This document shows positions 58,401-64,000 of a stretch of 64,000 nucleotides of DNA, piece after piece. Position numbers and translations under genes: made by a program. A model generated the notes under the pieces. The model saw nothing but the letters and a program-made list of their open reading frames with translations. It was not told the origin of the DNA and made no database searches. The stretch is from Euleptes europaea (lineage: Eukaryota > Chordata > Lepidosauria > Squamata > Sphaerodactylidae): NCBI RefSeq assembly GCF_029931775.1, contig NC_079323.1:965001-1029000 (forward strand), written 5' to 3'. Position 1 is the first letter of the stretch. Every line of letters starts with the position of its first letter.

Positions 58401-61400
58401 TCTGAGATCTGCTGGGCTCAGGCTCACCTGGGCCATCTAGGTCAGGGCTGCCTTTCATTAGGCCTGCTGTTTTAAAATAGCACCCATATCTTTGCCTCTT
58501 AACTTTGATCTGGCCGTGTTGCCTGGAAGGGCGGCCTTTGTTTGCAGACAGTGTTAGCTTGTTTGCAGATGGCTTTGTCGGCATTTAGGCCTGATTGCCC
58601 TGTTCCAAGGGCTGGGTGTGGGTTGTGCTCAGAAACGCTGGGCTTGGGCCTCGGAGCTGGCCCCCCTTTCGCATTTCCTTTTCTGGCACCAATGACTCAG
58701 AGGTGATACAAGGCGGAAAGAGGGCGGCTGGCCTGCTGAGCATCTCGCCTGCGTCTGGATTTGAATCCAGCACTTTGTCTCTTTGCAGCCCAGCAGCTAG
58801 CTGTCTGTTCACGTGGAGTTAGATGAAGTCCGAGTAAGATTTTCAAAAGGTCCATTTCAGGCCTTTTCAGAGCAGGCAGAACGTTGGTTTTAAAACAATA
58901 ATTCACGAGTATGGGATTTTAAGGAGTGATCTGAATGGTAACACCCGGCTTCTGAACAGGGTTGCCAACTCTGGGTTTGGAAATTCCTGGAGATTTTGGG
59001 TGTGGAGTCTGAGGAGGGCAGGAATTAAGGAGAGACCGCAGGAGGGTATCATGCCATAGATTCCCCACTCCTCTACATGAGCGGCAGAGGCTAATCTGGT
59101 GAACTGGATTGGTTTCCCCACTCCTCCACATGAAGCCAGCTGGGTAGCCTTGGGCTAGTCACAGCTCTCTCAGCCCCACCTACCTCACATGGTGTCTGTT
59201 GTGGGGAGGGGAAGGGAAGGTGATGGTAAGCTGGTTTGATTCTGCCTTAAGTGGTAGAGAAAGTCGGCATTATAAAAACCAACTCCTCCCTCTTCTTCTT
59301 CTCCTCCTCCCTTCTCTTGCTGCAGGGGACTGCTATCGAGCTGAATGGGGCAATCCTGGAGGGGAACCATCCCCCACCTTCCGCCAGTCCAACCCAGGGC
59401 CAGCCCGTTGCTCCACCACCGGGGTCCATCCAGCCCCGAGAGACATGGGGTGGGAAATACGAGTTCCTGCTCTCCTGCTTGGGGTACTGCGTGGGGCTTG
59501 GGAATGTCTGGCGCTTCCCATATCTCTGCTATCGCAATGGAGGGGGTAAGTGCATAAAGGGGGGGACCCCCCCTTATGGCTTGGGACTGGGGTCTCTGAA
59601 GGACCGTCTTCTCCCATATGTTCCTGCTCCAGACTTATCACAGGGAGAGGCCCTCCTGACTATGGTAGAGCATATGCTTGGCACGCAGAAGGTCCCAGGT
59701 TCAATCGCCGGCATCTCCAGTTAAAGGGACTAGGCAAGTCGGTGATGGGAAAGACCTTTGCCTGAGACCCTGGAGAGCCGCTGCCGGTCTGAGTAGACAA
59801 TACTGACTTTGATGGACCAAGGCAGCTTCATGTGTTCATGTGACTGTCCCATCAGGCTCGGTTGGTGGGCAAACAAGAAAGGGCCTTTTCAGTGGCAGCC
59901 CCACAGTTATGGGACAACCTCCCCAGGGAGGTGAGCCTGGCCCCCTCATTTTTTAACTTTAGGAGGCAGCTGAAGATCTGTGTGGTCTCTGAAGGTGTTG
60001 GGGGGTTCTCTGCTTGACAGCTGCCCCCCCCCCTCTCTCAGGTGTGTTTCTGATCCCCTATGCCCTCATGCTTCTCTTCACGGGGCTGCCCCTCTTCCTG
60101 ATGGAGCTCAGCCTGGGCCAGTATGGGGCAGCGGGACCCATAACCGTCTGGAAGTGCTGCCCCTTGTTGAAAGGTAGGTGCTAGAGGTGTCCTGTGCATC
60201 TCCTCCCACTCAACCCTCTGCTTACCCGTTGGGATTGATTGGCCCGTGCAATCCTGACCTCCCGGATAGAGTGCTGGCTGCCCCACAGAAGGGTGCCTGG
60301 AGAGCAGGCGACACAAACCAGCCCCAGGGTTGCTAGTCCTCAGGAATGTTGCCTCCTGACCCTTGGCATGGGGATTAGGAAGAATTTTCTGACAGTCAGA
60401 GTGGTTCCTTAGTGGAACAGGCTTCCTTGGGAGGTGGTGAGCTCTCCTTCCCTGGAGGTTTTTAAGAAGAGGCTAGACGGCCATCTGTCAGCGATGCTGA
60501 TTCTATGGCCTTAGGCAGATGATGAGAGGGAGAGGATCTTGGGCATCTTCTGGGCATGGAGTAGGGGTCACTGGGGGTGTGGAGGGTAGTTGTTAATTTC
60601 CTGCAGAGGGTGGGACTAGATGACCCTAGTGGTCCCTTCCAACTCTATGATTCTATTATTAGTCAACTCCACTGTGAGACACTGACAAATCCAGAGTCAG
60701 TCCATGGTTAATGTTTTCACAAAACAGCACCTCCCCATTAGGGCCCTCCTGGGATCTTTGAAGGGGCCTCCGGCATTTCTGCAGAGCCCCTTCCCCCAGT
60801 TCCTCTGGCTTTTGTACTCCATGGCCTTGGTGCGTCTCCTAGCCTCCCTTGAAGTTGCCAGAGCAGCTGGTGCCTGAGTCTAAATGGGCAGCCGTGTGGG
60901 TGTTGCAGCTTTGCCCAGACAATCTCTCCTGGGGGGGCGGGCAGGGGTTGTCACACAGGAGGCTGACCTCCCCTCTCCTCTCCCCGTGCAGGGATCGGGA
61001 TCGGGATGCTGCTGGTGTCCTCGCTGGTCTCTCTCTACTACAATGTCATCATCAGCTGGACTTTCTACTACCTGGGCATGTCCTTCCAGAGCCCTCTGCC
61101 CTGGTCCTGTGATGCCCAACAGAATGCCCACCTCTGCCGGGCCCAGGTGCTCCTTGACCGGTGCTGGGGGTGGGGGTGTCCATGAAGCAGGAGGTGCTGA
61201 GAGAAGGGGGGTTTTGGGGGTGGGGGAGCTGCTTCCAACAGCAGTACTGCTGAGTCCAGCTTTGCATATTCCTCTGTTTATCTGTCCTGCTGGGGTTGCC
61301 AGCTCCAGATTGGGAAATGCCTGGAGATTTGGGGGTGGAGGCTGAGGAGGGTGGGGTTTGGGGAAGGGAAGGAGCTCATCAGGGTATAATGCCATCAGGT

Positions 61401-64000
61401 CTGCCCACAACAATGGCCATTTCCCCCCCGGGGGACCTGATCTCAGTAGTTTGGAGATTAGTTGTAATTCCAGGAGATCTCCAGGCCACACCTGGAGGTT
61501 GGAGCCCCTAGTGCCAGCTCCCCCACCCCACCTTGCTAACCTGCCTTACTGCTCATGTGCATTTCAGAACGACTCATTGGGAAACGTCTCTCGGATCAGC
61601 GCCAGTGAAGCCTTTTGGAAGTGAGTCTCTTCAGCCTGGTTTTGAATGGGTTGTTCTGACTCGGAGGCCGCGGCTGGCATCTGTCTGCAACAAAGAAATG
61701 CCAGGCTGGAGGTTCCCTCAGGTTGGGAAAGGGGGCAGGCATTTGACTTGGGGCTAGTGCAGGAGAGTGGCCAGGGTGTGAGACACTCTTCACATGCTCA
61801 ATGGATGTCTTGTTCTTACTGCTGGTGCTCAGAGCTGGTGCTGAGATGTCTCCTGCTCTAACCCTGCCCGAGAAAACACAGCGCCAACTTCTGGCCCAGC
61901 TCGGGCACAGACAGTCCCGCCACTGCTGGCTGGGTTTCTTTGGTTCCTGCCTCTGGCATTTCCAGCCTTCCTGCTTCAATGCAGCAACAGATTTTGAAAC
62001 CGGGTGCATTTTTGTGCAACTTTAACCACAGCGGAGAATCTTTCAAAAGGGATGTCTAACCCCAGAGCTGGAGCCCTCTGCGTCTGAGGCTCGGGCAAAT
62101 GTGCCTCCACCTTGTGGCAAGAGGGAGGTGTGGCCCTGGGTTTCCCATTGCCAGAGGAGGGCAGGGAGCTGTTCCTGTTGGCAGCAGAGGAGAGGACTCG
62201 TAATCATGGGTTTAAGTTGCAGGCGGAGAAGTACCGGCTGGATATTAGGGGGGAAATTATAGTAAGAGTTGTTTAACGGTGGAATCAGCTTCCTAGGGAG
62301 GTGGTGAGCTCCCCCTCACTGGCAGTCTTTAAGCAGAGGCTGGACAAACACTTGTCAGGGATGCTCTAGGCTGATCCTGCATTAAGCAGGGGGTGGGACT
62401 AGATGGCCTCTATGGCCCCTTCCAACTCTAGGATTCTATAACTTGCCTCTATGCTTTCCAGCGAGCAGGTGCTGGGGGTGGTGCACAGCTCCGGCCTTGG
62501 GGACCCCGGCCCGGTGAGGTGGCCGCTGGCTCTGTGTCTGCTCCTGGCATGGCTGGTCATCTTCCTGTGTACGCTGAAAGGGATCCACAGTTCCGGCAAG
62601 GTGAGTGTCTCCTGTGCAGTCAGTGGCGGTCTGCTCAGGCTCTAGCTTTGGCGGACCACTCCAGTATCTCCCTCCTGTGTGCCTCATTGCTTTGGCATAG
62701 CCCTGTTCTTCCTGATTCTGACCAATGCAAACATCCCCGTGCCCCTTTTCTATGGGCTGCCTCTCTCTGCCAGGTGGTGTACTTCACGGCCACGTTCCCC
62801 TACCTGGTCATAGTGGTTCTGATTATCCGGGGCGCTACCTTGGAGGGCTCCATTGACGGGGTGCGCTTCTACCTCTCTGCAGACTGGAGCCGGCTGCACA
62901 GTGCTCAGGTATGCCCGGGGGTGGGCTGCTGAGTTGGAATCCAGTCTTGGGTGCAGATTCAGCATCCCAGTTTTTATGTTTTACGAGGGATGGGGGGATT
63001 TCCTAGTCTTTGCAGCCTGAAAGGCTATAAAATCGACTTTACTGAGCTGTTTATCTTGCTCCTTGTGATTTCTGAAACATTATTGTTCTCACTGGAGAGT
63101 TTTGGCTGTAAAGGGGGTCAACACAGGGCCCCTTCCTTCCAAGTAAGTTTGTTCAGATTGGCAGAGGCTTGTCTTTAAGGCCACGGGAAGCACTTGCCTG
63201 CATATTCTGCCTGCATGAGTGAGAACTCCACATGAAGCTGCCTTACAGTGGCTCAGTGGCAGAGAATCTGCTTGGCATGCAGAAGGTCCCAAATTCAATC
63301 CCCAGCATCTCCAGTTAAAAGGACCAGGCAAGTAGGTGATGGGAAAAACCCCTGCCTGAGACCCTGGAGAGCTGCTGCCGGTCTGAGTAGACATTATACT
63401 GACTTTGATTGACCCAGGGTCTGATTCAGTATAAGGCAGCTTCATGTGTGTATACCGAATCAGACCCTCGGTCCATCAAGGTCAGTCTTGTCCACTCAGA
63501 CCGGCAGCGGCTCTCCAAGGTCTCTCAGGCAGAGAAAGGTCTCCCACATCACCTGGTGCTCTTGACTGGAGCTGCCGGGGATTGAACCTGGGACCTTCTG
63601 CATGCCAAGCAGAGGCTGCTCCCACTGAGCCACGGCCCCTCAGCAACTCCAGTTGCTGGTGAACCCCACCCAGAGCTCTCGTCCCGCTGCAGGTCTGGAA
63701 CGACGCTGCCTCCCAGATCTTCTACTCTTTGGGGATCGGCTTTGGGGGCCTCCTCTCTATGGCTTCCTACAACAAGTTTGACAACAACGTGATCAGGTGA
63801 GGGTGCGTGAGCCCCTGGAGGGGGAATCCACCAGCCTGCTTTCCCACTTGGCTGGGTCAGCCCAGGGCCAGCCCTTGGGGGCTGTCTTGCAAGTTCTCAC
63901 AGCCTTCCCGGGCAGCTTCCCCCAGCCCTCCTGGCTTGCTCCACCTCACAGCGTCCGCCTCTTGCCCCCAGGGACACCTTGGTGATCGCCATCGGCAACT
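52472..64000 (+). CDS. SLC6-family Na+/Cl- dependent amino-acid transporter (glycine/proline/B0,+ branch), 3' part outside window
   Basis: A plasma-membrane symporter that would carry an amino acid inward with Na+ and Cl-. Exons joined in phase: 52472-52579, 59326-59545, 60042-60173, 60992-61146, 61568-61620, 62462-62600, 62774-62908, 63693-63796 and 63972 to the edge, about 358 residues so far. Order: Pro/Gly-rich cytosolic N-terminus; TM1 with [14 protein letters not shown] and TM2 with LSLGQYG; TM3 with [10 protein letters not shown]; a short EL2 with two cysteines and sites NDS and NVS; TM4; [14 protein letters not shown] in TM5; TM6 with [20 protein letters not shown]1-TM5 residues mix features of SLC6A5/9, SLC6A7 and SLC6A14, so I give no symbol and no firm substrate. 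Exon 1 is the least certain; its donor is GTGAGT and its phase fits exon 2. Confidence 0.88.
52777..52981 (-). mobile_element. MITE copy in SLC6 intron 1
   Basis: GGATCTCCCGGAATGACAGC, AATCTCCAGGAATG and GCTGGCAACCCTGG are family blocks. Confidence 0.55.
53303..53836. mobile_element. tRNA-derived SINE (+) and Sauria SINE (-) in SLC6 intron 1
   Basis: 53,303-53,530: GGCTGCAGCTCAGTGGTAGA to AAGGCAGCTTCGTGTG. 53,612-53,836: TTTATCACTCCCCATGG-like end through AGGCCCAAGGTCACACAGC to CCATAACCACCACTCCGCC. Confidence 0.75.
53837..54353. other. Unannotated part of SLC6 intron 1
   Basis: No recognised repeat or gene. A 74-codon frame on the - strand at 53,837-54,061 shows no family signature. Confidence 0.35.
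54354..54585 (-). mobile_element. 5S rRNA-derived SINE (5S-Sauria type), single copy
   Basis: On the - strand it reads GATCTCAGAAGCTAAGCAGG and GTACTTGGATGGGAGACC, matching the 3' half of 5S rRNA including the internal promoter region. A body and a BovB-like tail (GTCGGCTGCGACTTGACGGC) follow. 5S-headed SINEs are known from lizards. Confidence 0.8.
54709..55290 (-). mobile_element. MITE fragment and two inverted LINE 3' ends in SLC6 intron 1
   Basis: 54,709-54,865 has MITE blocks. 54,866-55,037 and 55,038-55,290 are two LINE tails in reverse, each with CCAGCAGTC, GGTGCCTC or AAGTGCCTC and ACTGGAGAGAATA. Confidence 0.6.
55291..56300. other. Unannotated part of SLC6 intron 1
   Basis: No gene, RNA or repeat recognised apart from a C-run near 55,330. 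Confidence 0.4.
56301..56500 (+). mobile_element. tRNA-derived SINE in SLC6 intron 1
   Basis: CCTGGCTCAGTGGTGGAGCA to AGTATAAGGCGACTTCATG. Confidence 0.8.
56917..57258. mobile_element. Inverted-arm hammerhead-like repeat and adjoining MITE
   Basis: 56,917-57,053: left GAGCAAGATTCGAG, right CTCGAATCTTGCTC, core AGCTTGGACTCTCTAAAGC (degenerate). 57,054-57,258: TAGGGTTGCCTACC to GGTTACCCTA, a MITE copy directly next to it. Confidence 0.55.
57541..57572. repeat. C-run and (CA)n microsatellite
   Basis: A C-run followed by CACACACACA is directly visible. Confidence 0.85.
57900..58448 (-). repeat. Tandem array of 5S rRNA-derived SINE units, period about 155 bp
   Basis: GGTCTCCCATCCAAG-type sequence starts at about 57,900, 58,055, 58,210 and 58,367. 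Each is followed on the same strand by CCCTGCTTAGCTT and AGATCTGCTGGG, the reverse of the 5S 3' half. The stretch GTGGTTTGCC...CTTGGACTTCC links the units, as in the body of the single SINE at 54,354-54,585. Units differ by many substitutions. The last unit lacks its body. Confidence 0.8.
58960..59310. mobile_element. MITE fragment and Sauria-type SINE next to SLC6 exon 2
   Basis: 58,960-59,060: AGGGTTGCCAACTCTGGG. 59,066-59,310: CCCCACTCCTCTACATGAGC through AAGTGGTAGAGAAAGTCGGC to a pyrimidine-rich TCTTCTTCTTC tail that runs into the exon 2 acceptor at 59,325. Confidence 0.75.
59655..59990 (+). mobile_element. tRNA-derived SINE and LINE C-terminal fragment in SLC6 intron 2
   Basis: 59,655-59,842: GCACGCAGAAGGTCCCAGG to GGCAGCTTCATGTGTTC. 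59,850-59,990: [17 protein letters not shown] is encoded, as in the copy at 33,838-34,190. Confidence 0.7.
60355..60660 (+). mobile_element. CR1 LINE 3' end in SLC6 intron 3
   Basis: GGTTCCTTAGTGGAACAGGC through GACTAGATGACCCTAGTGGT to CAACTCTATGATTCTAT. Confidence 0.8.
61292..61504 (+). mobile_element. MITE copy in SLC6 intron 4
   Basis: GGGGTTGCCAGCTCCAGATT, GAGGAGGGTGGGGTTTGGGG and CACCTGGAGGTTGGAG. Confidence 0.65.
62185..62445 (+). mobile_element. CR1 LINE 3' end in SLC6 intron 5
   Basis: GAGGACTCGTAATCATGGG, GTTGTTTAACGGTGGAATCA, ACTAGATGGCCTCTATGG and TCTAGGATTCTATAA. Confidence 0.75.
63225..63645. mobile_element. Head-to-tail-inverted pair of tRNA-derived SINEs in SLC6 intron 7
   Basis: 63,240-63,450 is a + copy (GGCTCAGTGGCAGAGAATCT to GGCAGCTTCATGTGTG). 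63,450-63,645 is a - copy (ATCAGACCCTCGGTCC to CACTGAGCCACGGCCCCTC). They meet tail to tail and form a palindrome of about 200-bp arms. Confidence 0.8.

Overview
The window is nuclear DNA of a squamate reptile, most likely a lizard. This rests on Sauria-type tRNA SINEs, SINEs with a 5S rRNA-derived head, BovB, CR1 and L1 LINE remnants, and Penelope-like retroelements, together with intron-rich vertebrate genes using GT-AG splice sites.

Layout. Positions 1-11,500 hold no supported protein gene: they are a bed of Penelope-like, LINE, SINE and MITE remnants with a few unique GC-rich islands. Positions 10,480-26,260 hold three intact olfactory receptor genes on the + strand (coding exons 12,334-13,293; 20,138-21,109; 25,273-26,256). 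The first two are close tandem paralogues, and a similar upstream block ending in a splice donor precedes each of them, probably a shared non-coding 5' exon. Positions 26,260-29,780 are repeats and unannotated sequence. Positions 29,781-49,096 hold RRM1, the large subunit of ribonucleotide reductase, on the - strand. All 19 coding exons can be joined in phase into a 790-residue protein. Its first exon lies in a CpG-rich block near 48,900-49,400. From 52,472 to the right edge runs a second multi-exon gene on the + strand, an SLC6-family Na+/Cl- coupled transporter of the amino-acid branch (related to the glycine, proline and B0,+ transporters). Eight complete exons and the start of a ninth are visible, and the gene continues past the window.

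Context. In mammals the 3' end of RRM1 also faces an olfactory receptor cluster (human 11p15.4), so the RRM1/OR order looks ancient. The SLC6-like gene divergent from RRM1 is not part of the mammalian arrangement as I know it. RRM1 supplies dNTPs, the receptors act in sensory cilia, and the SLC6 protein is a plasma-membrane transporter. The genes share a neighbourhood, not a pathway.

The most interesting non-genic content is retroelement-related: two nearly identical Penelope-like copies with hammerhead-ribozyme-like cores, a palindromic Penelope-end insertion with its own target-site duplication, a second hammerhead-like repeat family built of inverted arms, a tandem array of about 155-bp units with 5S rRNA-derived heads, nested insertions with two levels of target duplication inside an RRM1 intron, and a SINE tail that abuts a splice acceptor of the SLC6 gene. 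No CRISPR, operon or other prokaryotic system is present.
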